In this document: positions 50,040 through 59,700 of the stretch, in pieces
How positions within the stretch are numbered: the first letter of the stretch is position 1
Layout: each line of letters opens with the position of its first letter
Assembly: GCA_034722275.1 (NCBI GenBank)
Contig: JAYENW010000001.1
Coordinates: forward strand, 138,042-202,041
Direction of reading: 5' to 3'
Length of the DNA stretch: 64,000 nucleotides
Source: M55B177 sp034722275
GTDB lineage: Bacteria; Chloroflexota; Dehalococcoidia; GIF9; AB-539-J10
The notes under the pieces: model-generated
What the model saw: the letters and a program-made list of their open reading frames with translations, nothing else
What the model was told of the DNA's origin: nothing
Database searches by the model: none
Program-made: the position numbers and the translations under genes

Positions 50040-50220
50040 ATTATACCAGACTACGGTGTCAGAAGTAACTCCTCATTCTTGCCGGTTCCAACCTACTTGC
50101 TCCCAGTATACTTTTGAAGCGATCAGTAAACATGGCTTTCTCAGAGGTGGTTGGTTGGCATTCAGAAGACTAGCTCGCTGTAATCCCCTCTCTAAAGGTG
50201 GTTATGATCCAGTGCCCTAA
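50008..50220 (+). CDS. yidD: membrane protein insertion efficiency factor YidD
   Basis: 70-aa protein of the YidD/DUF37 family, which assists membrane insertion beside YidC. LIRLYQTTVSEVTPHSCRF, then PTCSQYTFEAISKHG, and ARCNPLSKGGYDPVP are the signature. Its first 32 bases overlap the end of rnpA. It is followed after 21 bases by the beta-propeller lipoprotein and then yidC. Confidence 0.93.
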   Translation: MIRELALDLIRLYQTTVSEVTPHSCRFQPTCSQYTFEAISKHGFLRGGWLAFRRLARCNPLSKGGYDPVP

Positions 50221-50241
50221 TTGTAGTTCGAGGAAATTTCG

Positions 50242-51417
50242 GTGAAGCAAAGAAAGATATTATTCATTATTGTGCTCTCACTTTTGAGCTTAACGATGAC
50301 TTCCTGTATGTCTGGAGGTACTCAACCAGCGCAAGGATGGGCAGGCGTTGCTTATCACGAAGGTGTTCTTTATACAGGTTCTATGGATGGGGCGGTAGTG
50401 GTGGTGAATCCAGCAACACGAACTTCGGAATGGTCTTATGATTTTGGCGTTGTGTCCTCTGGTGGCTTCATGTCATGTGGACAGACATCTGCGCCTGTTG
50501 CTATGTATGGCACGCCTGTGGTTGATGGGGATTTGGTCTATGCTGGTCTCTATGATGGTAGGGTTCTGGCATTAAGTTCTTCAGCCAGAAGGCAGAATCT
50601 ATCTTTCCCTCAAATGAGAGAAGGTGAGTGGGTTTATCCTAAAAAAGGCGAGGTAGGGAGTGTAGTAGGCGATCTGGTGGTGAGCAAGGATGCTATATAT
50701 GTGGCTAGCTCGGATGGCAAAGTGTACTCTTTAGATAAAGTTTTTGGAGATTTAAATTGGGAATCGGATATCCCCAGCGAAAAGTTATGGAAAACCCCGG
50801 TGATTGAGGATGACACCCTCTATGTAAGCACTTTTGATGGTTGCATTTATTCCTTATCAACAAAGGATGGCGCCTTATTGCCATGGGCTTTTAAAGCTGA
50901 TATCGGATTTGCTTCCTCTCCTGCAATCTATCAAGACACTATATTTGTGGGAGCTTTCGACAATAACCTTTATGCTATAAAGATAGGTGGTAATGAGCCC
51001 TTATGGAAATTCCAGGGGGGCAGGTGGTTTTGGGCTGCACCTGTGATTAGAGAGGGAATTGTTTATGCTGGCTGTCTCGATGGCAGGATGTACGCTATCA
51101 GCGCTGAAACTGGGGAATTAAAATGGGAGTGTGATACTCAGCGCCCTGTAGCCTCTTCACCTGTTTGGGATGGCGATCTGCTGATAGTGGCTAATGGGGC
51201 AGGAGAGATATTCGTTTTGGACACCAACGCTAGGCCAGAGAATAAAGTGATGCTGCCAGTAAAGACCATGTCTGTTAATGCAAGTGTTCAGGGAGCTCTT
51301 TGTATCCACGATGACATAGTTTATGTTCATGCTCAGGACAATTGCTTGTATGCGCTGGATATTGCCAGGGGGGGGATAAACTGGAAACTCTCTCTGACTG
51401 GTGAAGAGGCATCGTAA
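50242..51417 (+). CDS. PQQ-like beta-propeller lipoprotein (BamB-like) between yidD and yidC
   Basis: 391-aa predicted lipoprotein: the signal peptide ends in TMTSC (Cys22). The rest is a beta-propeller of repeats with the PQQ_2 pattern: VLYTGSMDGAVVVVNPATR, LVYAGLYDGRVLALS, IYVASSDGKVYSLD, LYVSTFDGCIYSL, IFVGAFDNNLYAI, IVYAGCLDGRMYAIS and VYVHAQDNCLYALD, about seven or eight blades. Such propellers scaffold protein complexes rather than bind PQQ. It starts GTG, 21 bases after yidD and ends two bases before yidC. Context suggests a YidC-linked role, but no direct evidence. BamB works with an outer-membrane complex not expected here. Confidence 0.8.
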   Translation: MKQRKILFIIVLSLLSLTMTSCMSGGTQPAQGWAGVAYHEGVLYTGSMDGAVVVVNPATRTSEWSYDFGVVSSGGFMSCGQTSAPVAMYGTPVVDGDLVYAGLYDGRVLALSSSARRQNLSFPQMREGEWVYPKKGEVGSVVGDLVVSKDAIYVASSDGKVYSLDKVFGDLNWESDIPSEKLWKTPVIEDDTLYVSTFDGCIYSLSTKDGALLPWAFKADIGFASSPAIYQDTIFVGAFDNNLYAIKIGGNEPLWKFQGGRWFWAAPVIREGIVYAGCLDGRMYAISAETGELKWECDTQRPVASSPVWDGDLLIVANGAGEIFVLDTNARPENKVMLPVKTMSVNASVQGALCIHDDIVYVHAQDNCLYALDIARGGINWKLSLTGEEAS

Positions 51418-51419
51418 TC

Positions 51420-52175
51420 ATGGCAGATTTATGGTACTTGATTATCCTCAATCCCATGCTCAATGGCTTGATCGCCTTGAGCAGCACCCTCTTTCATAGT
51501 TTTGGACTGGCCATTATTGCCCTCACCATCATTGTTCGTCTGATATTATTCCCCTTGACCACGAAGCAGAGCAAATCCACCAAAGCCATGCAGGACATGC
51601 AGCCCAAGCTTCAGGAATTGCAAAAGAAATATGCCAAAAATCAGCAGAAACTGCAGCAGGAGATGATGAAGCTTTACAAAGAGGCGGGAATAAATCCACT
51701 GGGCTGTATATGGCCTCTCGTAATTCAATTCCCTGTCTGGATTGCTTTATATCAGAGCATTATGAAAGCTTTAGCCACCACGCCAGAAAACTTGCTGAAT
51801 CTAGGTCAGCATGTTTACTCCTGGGCAGTTGTAGCTCAGGCATTCCCTTTAAGCAGTCACTTCCTCTGGCTTAACCTGGCACAACCTGATGCTACCTTAC
51901 TGCTGGCAATCATCGTTGGTGGCACGATGTGGGTGCAGCAGAAGATGACCACAGCACCTTCTGCTGATCCCAGACAGCAGTCTACGAGCCGAATGATGTT
52001 ATTGATGATGCCCTTTATGTTTGCTTTGTTTACCATGATGTTTCCCAGCGGGTTAGCTCTATTTTGGGCGGTTTCCAATATTATTGGTATTGCAACACAA
52101 TATAAAATTATGGGCTGGGGTTACCTCAGGAGCCATTCTGAAAGCCAGGTGGTGAAGGCGAAGAAGAGAAGATAG
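51420..52175 (+). CDS. yidC: YidC/Oxa1-type membrane insertase (short form)
   Basis: Inserts proteins into the cytoplasmic membrane. It has five hydrophobic segments: near 20-45, 85-110, 135-155, 160-180 and 190-215. Hallmarks are IIVRLILFPLTTKQSKSTKAM, a basic coiled segment (KLQELQKKYAKNQQKLQQEM), and INPLGCIWPLVIQFPVWIALY. It lacks the large periplasmic domain of Gram-negative YidC and has a basic tail (VVKAKKRR). It is 251 aa. It lies between the propeller lipoprotein and jag, two bases from each. Confidence 0.95.
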   Translation: MADLWYLIILNPMLNGLIALSSTLFHSFGLAIIALTIIVRLILFPLTTKQSKSTKAMQDMQPKLQELQKKYAKNQQKLQQEMMKLYKEAGINPLGCIWPLVIQFPVWIALYQSIMKALATTPENLLNLGQHVYSWAVVAQAFPLSSHFLWLNLAQPDATLLLAIIVGGTMWVQQKMTTAPSADPRQQSTSRMMLLMMPFMFALFTMMFPSGLALFWAVSNIIGIATQYKIMGWGYLRSHSESQVVKAKKRR

Positions 52176-52177
52176 AT

Positions 52178-52726
52178 ATGGACGAAACAGAGTTTACTGC
52201 AGGAGCGGGAAGGCAAGCAGAGGAGAAAGGCGAACCATCTGAGATTAGCTCACTTGGGGAAGATGCACTGAAGACAGTCACAGAAGTCTTGAGCACCCTG
52301 CTTAAGCTAATGGGGATAGAGGCTGAGGTTAAGGCTTTATCCCCTGAGTTACCTATATCTTTGGATATAGAGGGTGATGATTTAGGTATTCTGATTGGCC
52401 GCCGCGGGCAGACCTTGGTTTCGCTGGAATACATTACCAGACTCATAGTAGCTGAGCAGCTAAAGTCCTGGTTACCTTTGCATGTTGATGTTGCCGGGTA
52501 TAGGAAACGGCGCTACGAAGCCTTACAAAAGTTAGCTTTGTATCTGGCAGAGCAAGCTAAATCCAAGCAGCGCGATATCACTCTGGAGCCAATGCCTCCT
52601 GATGAACGTCGTATTATTCATCTAACTTTGACCGACCATCCTGATGTGGCAACTCATAGTATCGGAGATGGTGAAAACAGGAAGGTGATTATTTCACTAA
52701 GAGGTTCCTCACTGGATTCAGAATAA
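52178..52726 (+). CDS. jag: KhpB/Jag RNA-binding protein (KH + R3H)
   Basis: 182 aa. A Jag-N-like start is reduced; the KH domain has ILIGRRGQTLVSLEYITRLIV (GxxG loop), then an R3H-like region with VDVAGYRKRRYEALQKLA and MPPDERRIIHLTLTDHPDVAT. KhpB binds RNA with KhpA and affects cell shape in Gram-positive bacteria. It follows yidC by two bases and precedes ileS by two. Confidence 0.93.
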   Translation: MDETEFTAGAGRQAEEKGEPSEISSLGEDALKTVTEVLSTLLKLMGIEAEVKALSPELPISLDIEGDDLGILIGRRGQTLVSLEYITRLIVAEQLKSWLPLHVDVAGYRKRRYEALQKLALYLAEQAKSKQRDITLEPMPPDERRIIHLTLTDHPDVATHSIGDGENRKVIISLRGSSLDSE

Positions 52727-52728
52727 CA

Positions 52729-55700
52729 ATGTTTCACAAAGTAGATAACAAGGTTAATTTTCCCCAGATGGAAGAGAATATCCTTCGTTTTTGGGAAGAG
52801 CGTGACATTTTCACCAAGAGCGTTAAGGACAGGAAAGAGGCAGCGCACTATGTATTTTATGAAGGTCCACCTACAGCTAATGGCAGTCCTGGAATTCATC
52901 ATGTGCTATCCCGCTTGTTTAAAGATGCTATCTGTCGCTACAAGACGATGAAGGGTTTCTACGTACCACGTAAGGCTGGATGGGATACGCATGGTTTACC
53001 TGTAGAGCTGGAGGTGGAGCGGTCTCTGGGGCTTACCAATAAAACTCAAATTGAGGATTATGGCGTAGCTCAATTCAACGAGCATTGCCGTCGCAGTGCT
53101 CTTGGCTATATTGGTGAATGGGAAAATATGACCAGGCGTATTGGATATTGGATAGATATGGAGCACCCCTATGTAACCATGGATAACGATTATATTGAAT
53201 CTTGTTGGTGGATAATAAAGGAACTTTGGAATAGAGGTCTGATTTATCAGGGCTATAAGGTGACACCACATTGTCCGAGGTGTGGCACCTCTCTCAGTTC
53301 TCATGAAGTCGCTCTGGGTTACAAGGATGATACTGAAGACCCTTCAATTTATATCAAGTTTAGAGTGCCAGCGAAGATGGCCATGGAATTTTTAGGCAAA
53401 TTCGGTACTGACTCAAATTTATCTATGTATCTTCTCGCCTGGACGACTACACCATGGACGCTACCTGGGAACACTGCTCTGGCAGTAGCCTCTGATGCTG
53501 AGTACAGTCTCATGAGAGAGAGTCAAGATTACCTTATTCTGGCGCGAGCACTAGCGGATAAAGTTAATTTGGAAGGTTATGTTGAAGTAGGCGTTATTCC
53601 AGGAGAGACTCTAGTACATCTTTGCTATGAACCTTTGTTTAATCCTCATCATTTTGGTGTGCCCCGTCTGAATTTGCCATCTTTGAAACTACAGGAAGAA
53701 GAGGAGAATTTAACTTATCCTGTAATTTGCGCGGATTTTGTCTCTCTGGAGGAAGGCACAGGTATAGTTCATGTTGCTCCTGCTTTTGGAGAAGTGGATT
53801 TCGATATTGGTATGTCTGAAGGGCTTGATTTCGTGCAACAGGTGAATCTGGAAGGTGAGATTACAGGCACTTATTCTTTCGCTGGCAAGTTTGTCAAAGA
53901 TGCTGATCCTCTTATTCTTGAAGATCTCAAATTAAGAAAACTGCTTTATCGCAGTGAGAGAATCACTCATACTTATCCTTTTTGTTGGCGCTGTGAATCA
54001 CCTCTTCTTTATTATGCTAAGAAATCATGGTATATCAAAACGACAGCAGTGAAAGATAAACTCATCTCAAGGAATAACAGGGTAAATTGGTACCCTGATT
54101 ATATTAAGCAGGGTCGGTTCGGTAATTGGCTGGAGAACAATGTTGATTGGGCTTTTTCTCGAGAACGCTACTGGGGCACGCCACTTAATGTGTGGCATTG
54201 CCCTGTTTGTGACAATTATGAATGTGTTGGTAGCGTTGATGAATTGAAAAAGAAAGCGGGTCTCCGTGGTTTAAGGTCTCCTTTGGATTTGCATCGTCCT
54301 TATGTTGATGATATTTCTTTTGTCTGTCCCAAGTGTGGGGCTGAGATGAGAAGGGTTCCTGAAGTAATTGATTGTTGGTTTGATTCTGGGGCTATGCCCG
54401 TAGCCCAGTGGCATTACCCCTTTGAGCGCAGAGATGAGTTTAGAGATAATTTCCCTGCTGACTTTGTTTGTGAAGCTATTGACCAGACCAGAGGATGGTT
54501 TTATAGCTTACATGCTATAGCCACCTTGCTCTTTGGTCAACCTTGCTTTAAAAACGTCATTTGTTTGGGACATGTGGTCGATGCTGAAGGTGAAAAGATG
54601 AGCAAATCAAAGGGCAATATGATTATGCCCCAGGCGGTAATCGATAATTATGGTGCAGATGCTTTAAGGTGGTACATGCTGGTCTCCACCGCTCCAGAGG
54701 AAAACCATCGCTTCTCTTCCAGGATGGTTGCTGAAATCATGAGAAAGTTCCTATTGACTTTGTGGAATGTTTATTCCTTTTTCACTCTCTATGCCAATAT
54801 TGATCATTTTGCCCCTCAGTCTTCTTATCGTTGTGATCACAGAAATTTGCTGGATGCCTGGATTATTTCACGACTCAATTTGCTCATAGTTGAGGTAACC
54901 AAGGCATTGGATAACTATAATCCTACCTCGGCAGCTCGCCAGATTGAGAAGTTTGTTGATGTTCTTTCCAATTGGTATGTGAGAAGAGGTCGGCGGCGTT
55001 TCTGGAAAAGCGAGAGCGATGCTGACAAGTTGACAGCATATGCTACATTATATCGCTGTCTGGTAACTTCATCCCAGCTTCTGGCTCCATTCGCTCCATT
55101 TATTGCTGAGGAGCTTTATCAAAACTTGGTGCGTTCTGTTAATCCTGATGCTGAAGAGAGTGTACACCTGACCTGTTTCCCCGTAGCTGACGAAGCCGGA
55201 ATTGATGATAGGCTGAACAGCGATGTTGAGCTGGCCATGAAGATATCCAGTCTGGGCCGAGCAGCACGAGCTAAGGCAGGAATCAAGGTACGTCAACCTT
55301 TGGCCAAAGCAATAATCAAGGTGTCATCTACAAAGGAAAAGGATGCTTTAACTAGATTAGCTGCTGAAATAATAGGAGAGATAAATATCAAAGAGATAGA
55401 ATTTTCTGATGAAGAAGTTTCCCAGGACTTGCCTGGTTACAGTCTGGCTCGAAATGCTCAGTACTGGGTGGCGGTAAGCACAGAATTGACTCCCGAGTTA
55501 ATTGGTGAAGGTGTAAGCAGGGAAATTGTGCGTCGTCTTCAGAATATGCGCCGCACTGCCAATTTTGATATTGCTGACCACATCGTCACTTATTATCAAG
55601 CAGAAGGCCAGGTCAAGCAGGTAATCGTGGATTTCGGTGACTATATCAAGCAGGAGACTTTGTCATTACAGCTTCTTGACAGTCCTCCTCCTGAAGATGC

Positions 55701-55761
55701 TTATGTTGAGAGACATCGCATTTCCGATGGTGAGGTTTCATTGGCGATCAAGGTAGCGTGA
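52729..55761 (+). CDS. ileS: isoleucyl-tRNA synthetase
   Basis: Charges tRNA-Ile. The HIGH region is GPPTANGSPGIHHVLSRLFK, then GWDTHGLPVELEVE (the type-2 GLPVE). An editing (CP1) domain lies at about 190-410. The KMSKS loop is EKMSKSKGNMI (about 622). The C-terminal anticodon domain is followed by FADE-like C-terminal domains. It is 1010 aa, the longer type 2 (mupirocin-tolerant) form. It follows jag with a two-base gap, so it probably belongs to the long rpsF-to-ileS transcript. Confidence 0.95.
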   Translation: MFHKVDNKVNFPQMEENILRFWEERDIFTKSVKDRKEAAHYVFYEGPPTANGSPGIHHVLSRLFKDAICRYKTMKGFYVPRKAGWDTHGLPVELEVERSLGLTNKTQIEDYGVAQFNEHCRRSALGYIGEWENMTRRIGYWIDMEHPYVTMDNDYIESCWWIIKELWNRGLIYQGYKVTPHCPRCGTSLSSHEVALGYKDDTEDPSIYIKFRVPAKMAMEFLGKFGTDSNLSMYLLAWTTTPWTLPGNTALAVASDAEYSLMRESQDYLILARALADKVNLEGYVEVGVIPGETLVHLCYEPLFNPHHFGVPRLNLPSLKLQEEEENLTYPVICADFVSLEEGTGIVHVAPAFGEVDFDIGMSEGLDFVQQVNLEGEITGTYSFAGKFVKDADPLILEDLKLRKLLYRSERITHTYPFCWRCESPLLYYAKKSWYIKTTAVKDKLISRNNRVNWYPDYIKQGRFGNWLENNVDWAFSRERYWGTPLNVWHCPVCDNYECVGSVDELKKKAGLRGLRSPLDLHRPYVDDISFVCPKCGAEMRRVPEVIDCWFDSGAMPVAQWHYPFERRDEFRDNFPADFVCEAIDQTRGWFYSLHAIATLLFGQPCFKNVICLGHVVDAEGEKMSKSKGNMIMPQAVIDNYGADALRWYMLVSTAPEENHRFSSRMVAEIMRKFLLTLWNVYSFFTLYANIDHFAPQSSYRCDHRNLLDAWIISRLNLLIVEVTKALDNYNPTSAARQIEKFVDVLSNWYVRRGRRRFWKSESDADKLTAYATLYRCLVTSSQLLAPFAPFIAEELYQNLVRSVNPDAEESVHLTCFPVADEAGIDDRLNSDVELAMKISSLGRAARAKAGIKVRQPLAKAIIKVSSTKEKDALTRLAAEIIGEINIKEIEFSDEEVSQDLPGYSLARNAQYWVAVSTELTPELIGEGVSREIVRRLQNMRRTANFDIADHIVTYYQAEGQVKQVIVDFGDYIKQETLSLQLLDSPPPEDAYVERHRISDGEVSLAIKVA

Positions 55762-55792
55762 AATCTGTAACAGCAGCTTGTCTTCTGCTATT

Positions 55793-56923
55793 TTAACCCC
55801 AGGATGAAGGGATTTCCTCTAATGTGGCGATTGTGGTTTTGGTATCTTCACCGCGGACAAAGGTTATTTCCACCTCTTGGCCGATCTGGCAACTGTGTAT
55901 TGCCTGGACGAAGTCGCTGATATTAGATATTTCCTCATTCTCAAAGCGGATGACGACGTCTCCTTCTGCTAAACCTGCCTTATCTGCTGGACTTTGTGGG
56001 AATACCCTGGTAATCAGCGCTCCCTTATTAACTGAGAGGTTGTACTCGCTCATTACAAAGGGGTCTATTGAGTATGGATAAAGCTCCACTCCCAGGCAGG
56101 GGCGGGTGACATAGCCCTGATGAATTAAATCTTCGATGATGGGTTTGGCGACGTTGCTGCTTATGGCATAGCCCATTCCTTCAACACTCACTATGGCTAT
56201 TTTAGCGCTGGTGATGCCAATCACTTCGCCTGCCATATTTACGAGTGGCCCACCACTGTTACCGGGATTGATAGCTGCGGTGGTCTGAATGAGGCCACGA
56301 AGAGTAGTTCCCTCAATAGCTATCGAGACATCTAAGCGGCTGACAATACCTTCGCATGCTGATATTCCCTCTCCTAAGGCATTGCCGATGGCTATCACCC
56401 AATTGCCTAAAGCGAGTTGAGATGAATCTCCCCAGGGGATATAAGGCGGGTTTGTCGCATTTATCTTGAGCACTGCCAGGTCGGTTAAGGCATCGCTGCC
56501 CACTATCTCAGCGAGGAAAGTGCTACCATCGTGCATCTTTATCTTTATATTTTGAGCATTTTGTACCACATGATTGTTGGTTACAATATATCCCTTGTCA
56601 TCAATAATCATACCTGAGCCGGCTGCACGCTGTATATATTGGTGCCCCCAGAAGTCGGAAGCGACCTGCTCTGTGTTTACAGAGACCACCGAAGGCACGA
56701 CTCTGGCGATTACGGGAGGAAAGTTGGGCAAGGAGACTGCTGAGTCAGTTCCTGAAGGAAATGTCCAGTTGGCATTGGTATGGTCGCTTGGGGTGCTATC
56801 TTGTACTGGAGTAGTTTGAGGTGGTGTGAGAGACTGAGGTAGTGATATGGGACACCCAATAGCGCCCAAGAGCACACTTATCAGTACTAACGCAGCGATG
56901 AGGTATTTGACTTTTCGGGACAC
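55793..56923 (-). CDS. HtrA/DegP-type serine protease, lipoprotein-anchored
   Basis: Envelope quality-control protease of 376 aa. The signal peptide ends in AIGC (Cys24). A Ser/Thr/Pro linker follows, then a trypsin-like domain with the catalytic triad His118 (TNNHVV), Asp148 (TDLAVL) and Ser223 (PGNSGGPLV). One PDZ domain (about 275-365) starts CLGVELYPYS and includes DKAGLAEGDVVIRFENEEI. In contrast to E. coli DegP, it has one PDZ, as in DegS or HtrA-like proteins of Gram-positives. Convergent with ileS, 31 bases apart; it could act on the envelope proteins of the ECF regulon, but no promoter link is seen. Confidence 0.92.
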   Translation of the reverse strand: MSRKVKYLIAALVLISVLLGAIGCPISLPQSLTPPQTTPVQDSTPSDHTNANWTFPSGTDSAVSLPNFPPVIARVVPSVVSVNTEQVASDFWGHQYIQRAAGSGMIIDDKGYIVTNNHVVQNAQNIKIKMHDGSTFLAEIVGSDALTDLAVLKINATNPPYIPWGDSSQLALGNWVIAIGNALGEGISACEGIVSRLDVSIAIEGTTLRGLIQTTAAINPGNSGGPLVNMAGEVIGITSAKIAIVSVEGMGYAISSNVAKPIIEDLIHQGYVTRPCLGVELYPYSIDPFVMSEYNLSVNKGALITRVFPQSPADKAGLAEGDVVIRFENEEISNISDFVQAIHSCQIGQEVEITFVRGEDTKTTIATLEEIPSSWG

Positions 56924-57025
56924 TTCGCTGGTTATTATATCACTGCAGTTTTATCAGTAAAAATCCATGCTGAAACATGGTAAATGTATGACTTAGTTCA
57001 GTGAATATGATATACTATTAATGTT

Positions 57026-57361
57026 ATGTCTCAAGCCTATGTTCAAGCATTATTAAAGGGGACGGTAGAGCCATTGTTACTCTTCGTTATTGCCGAATTC
57101 CCTATGCATGGCTATCAGTTGATTAAAGACTTGGAGAGAAGGAGCCAGGGTTACTTTAAATTTAAAGCGAGCACTGTATATTCGGCATTGCGCCGCTTGG
57201 AAAAAAGTGGCTTGGTACTGAGTTCGTGGCAGCAAATTGCTCAAAAACAAAGGCGCCGATGCTATATGTTAACTGACAAGGGTCATCAGATTTTGGATAG
57301 TAAATTGGGTGAGTGGCAGAATTTCTATGCTGCTGTCAGCAGGATTGTAAATATTCGATAA
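57026..57361 (+). CDS. PadR-family transcriptional regulator
   Basis: 111-aa winged-helix repressor. LLLFVIAEFPMHGYQLIKDLE and STVYSALRRLEKSGLVLSSW, then RRRCYMLTDKGHQIL, are the PadR signature. The C-terminal helix (about 85-111) should dimerise. The effector and targets are unknown. It is divergent from the HtrA gene; TATACT at 57011-57016 lies just upstream as a possible -10. pepA follows after 120 bases. Confidence 0.85.
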   Translation: MSQAYVQALLKGTVEPLLLFVIAEFPMHGYQLIKDLERRSQGYFKFKASTVYSALRRLEKSGLVLSSWQQIAQKQRRRCYMLTDKGHQILDSKLGEWQNFYAAVSRIVNIR

Positions 57362-57481
57362 TTTACTTAATTCGCCTTTGATCCATCACTATATGCATTT
57401 TCCTTCTTTATATCTCTTCAATTCATGTTCCAGATGGAGTAAAATATAGGTTTGGGAGATTTATTTGGAATCAAGAGGTGA

Positions 57482-58984
57482 GTGTTGGAAATTAAAGTTA
57501 TTGTTGGTGACATAGCTCAGGTTGAAGCGGATGCCATTGTGGTGAGTCTTTTCGAGGGAGTGGAAGAAATCAATGGTGCCACTGCTAGTGTGGACAAAGC
57601 CCTAGATGGAGTCATTGGTGGGCTCATCAGGCGAGGAGAAATGAAGGGGAAATTAGGTGAGGTTGGTATTGTCCATACGTTGGGTAAATTATCGGCAGGG
57701 CTAGTTGCTGTTGCTGGGTTAGGCAAACCACAGGATTTCAACCTAGACAGGCTGCGCCAAGTAACGGGAGAGTTTTGTCGCTCTTTACGTAAATTGAATT
57801 GTCGTAAAATAGCTACGATACTTCATGGTGCTGGAAGTGGTGGAATTACTCTTGAAGCTTCAGCTGAGGCGATAACGGAAGGTAGCCTTCTCGGCCTTTA
57901 TAATTTTCAGAAGTATAAAAAATCAGAATATGGAGATGTTGAAGAATTACTGCTAGTGGAGGGAAATAAGAGCGAGCTTCCCAATTTAGAAGAGGGTATT
58001 CGGAAAGGGAGCATAATGGCAAAAGCCGCTGCTCAGGCGCGGGATATGGTCAATGAACCGGCCAGTTATATGACACCCAGCAGGATGGCTGGGATGGCTC
58101 GAGAGCTAAGCGCTAAATATAATCTGGAGTGTGCTGTCTTTGATTCCGGTGATATGGAATCTATGGGTATGGGGGCGCTTCTTGGTGTAGCCAGAGGAAG
58201 CAATGAATCACCAAAGCTAATAATCCTCAGGTACAGAGGAAATGAAGAAACTAATAAAGCAGTTGGCTTTGTTGGTAAAGGGGTAACCTTCGATTCCGGT
58301 GGTATTTCCATCAAGCCCTCGGAAGGTATGGAAGAGATGAAAGATGATATGGCAGGTGGTGCTGCAGTTATGATGGCGGTGGATGCTATCGCTCAACTAA
58401 AGCCCCGAGTTAATGTTACTGCTGTTATTCCTGCTACTGAGAATCTACCCAGTGGCACTGCTTTGAAGCCAGGAGATGTGTTGAGAGCCATGAATGGCAA
58501 GACTGTAGAAGTGATAAGCACTGATGCAGAGGGAAGGCTTATTCTGGCTGATGCCTTGAGCTACGCTGTAAAGGAAGGCTTGTCTCCTCTGATAGACCTG
58601 GCTACCTTGACTGGAGCCTGCCGTGTAGCTTTGGGTACAGGATATAGCGGTGCCTTCAGTAATAATCAAGAGCTGGTGACAAAGGTTCTCCAAGCTGCTG
58701 CCCGGGCTGGGGAAAAATTGTGGCAGATGCCCCTGCCTCAGGAGTATAGAGAAATGAATAAAAGCCAGATTGCTGATATCAAGAATGTTGGCAATAGATA
58801 TGGCGGAGCTATTACGGCGGCTCTTTTCTTATCTGAATTCGTTGCTGATATTCCCTGGGTTCACATTGATATAGCCGGCACAGCTTCTAGCGGCAAAGAG
58901 AAAGGTTATACTACCAAAGGAGCTACTGGAGTAGGTGTAAGAACCCTGGCAGAATTGGCCTTATCACTGGCTGGGGATATTTGA
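57482..58984 (+). CDS. pepA: leucyl aminopeptidase (M17, PepA-type)
   Basis: Cytosolic two-metal aminopeptidase. The C-terminal catalytic domain has VGFVGKGVTFDSGGISIKPS and MKDDMAGGAAVMMAVDAIA (metal-binding Lys and Asp), and ISTDAEGRLILADAL (about 342-355), the M17 signature. The N-terminal macro-like domain spans about 1-160. It is 500 aa. GTG 57482 is used; TTG 57485 has a better distance from AAGAGGTG (57473-57480). Related genes are not adjacent. Confidence 0.93.
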   Translation: MLEIKVIVGDIAQVEADAIVVSLFEGVEEINGATASVDKALDGVIGGLIRRGEMKGKLGEVGIVHTLGKLSAGLVAVAGLGKPQDFNLDRLRQVTGEFCRSLRKLNCRKIATILHGAGSGGITLEASAEAITEGSLLGLYNFQKYKKSEYGDVEELLLVEGNKSELPNLEEGIRKGSIMAKAAAQARDMVNEPASYMTPSRMAGMARELSAKYNLECAVFDSGDMESMGMGALLGVARGSNESPKLIILRYRGNEETNKAVGFVGKGVTFDSGGISIKPSEGMEEMKDDMAGGAAVMMAVDAIAQLKPRVNVTAVIPATENLPSGTALKPGDVLRAMNGKTVEVISTDAEGRLILADALSYAVKEGLSPLIDLATLTGACRVALGTGYSGAFSNNQELVTKVLQAAARAGEKLWQMPLPQEYREMNKSQIADIKNVGNRYGGAITAALFLSEFVADIPWVHIDIAGTASSGKEKGYTTKGATGVGVRTLAELALSLAGDI

Positions 58985-59003
58985 ATGATATCAAGAGGTT
59001 AGT

Positions 59004-59651
59004 ATGAAGATAAAATGGCTTGGTCATGCCTGCTTTCTGATTACATCTAAAGCTGGATTAAGGATAATTACTGACCCTTATACTGTGGGAGGGGGCATCA
59101 ATTATTCTCCCATTGAGGAAAGTGCCGATGTTGTTTTGGTAAGCCACGGCCATGGTGATCACAGCAACGTTTCTGCTGTACGAGACCAGCCGGAGGTGGT
59201 GAGAAGGACTGGTGTAAACACTGCTAAAGGGATTCAGTTTAAAGGCGTAGCTACTTATCATGACACTTCTCAAGGCAAGCAGAGAGGGAATAACATAATC
59301 TTCTGCTTTACGCTGGATGGTATAAAAGTTTGTCACTTGGGTGATTTAGGGCATGTGCTTGGCCCGGAGCAGGTTGGTGAAATTGGAGGTGTAGATATAC
59401 TGTTCGTTCCTGTAGGGGGCTTTTATACTATTGATGCTGATGCGGCTAGCCAGGTATGTGACCAGCTAGGACCAAGAGTAATAATTCCCATGCACTTCAG
59501 GACATCTAAGTGTACTCTTCCCATAGATGGTGTTGATGATTTCCTCAAGAACAAAAAGAAAGTAAAAAAGATAAATTCTAGCGAAGTGGAATTTGAATTG
59601 GGAGAACTTCCGTCTGTGAGGGAAATCTTGATTCTGAAACCATTCTTATAG
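59004..59651 (+). CDS. metallo-beta-lactamase-fold hydrolase (UPF0173)
   Basis: 215-aa predicted metal hydrolase. It begins MKIKWLGHACFLI, then IITDPYT, the metal motif VLVSHGHGDHSNV (HxHxDH-like, His and Asp), KGVATYHDTSQGKQRGNN, and a C-terminal VIIPMHFRTSKC. Members of this family are annotated only as metal-dependent hydrolases. It is 19 bases after pepA and probably cotranscribed. Substrate unknown. Confidence 0.87.
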   Translation: MKIKWLGHACFLITSKAGLRIITDPYTVGGGINYSPIEESADVVLVSHGHGDHSNVSAVRDQPEVVRRTGVNTAKGIQFKGVATYHDTSQGKQRGNNIIFCFTLDGIKVCHLGDLGHVLGPEQVGEIGGVDILFVPVGGFYTIDADAASQVCDQLGPRVIIPMHFRTSKCTLPIDGVDDFLKNKKKVKKINSSEVEFELGELPSVREILILKPFL

Positions 59652-59700
59652 TGCGGGAATTGGTTAATGGCGTTATAAGTTTTATGTAAGAGAATGGGAA

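Noticed and set aside
48502..52726. Possible replication origin, since rpmH-rnpA-yidC-jag often flank oriC
   Set aside because: No dnaA, no cluster of TTATCCACA-like boxes and no AT-rich gap are present here.
55765..55795. Possible terminator hairpin between ileS and the HtrA gene
   Set aside because: AGCAG/CTGCT stem of five pairs with a long loop and only a weak T run.
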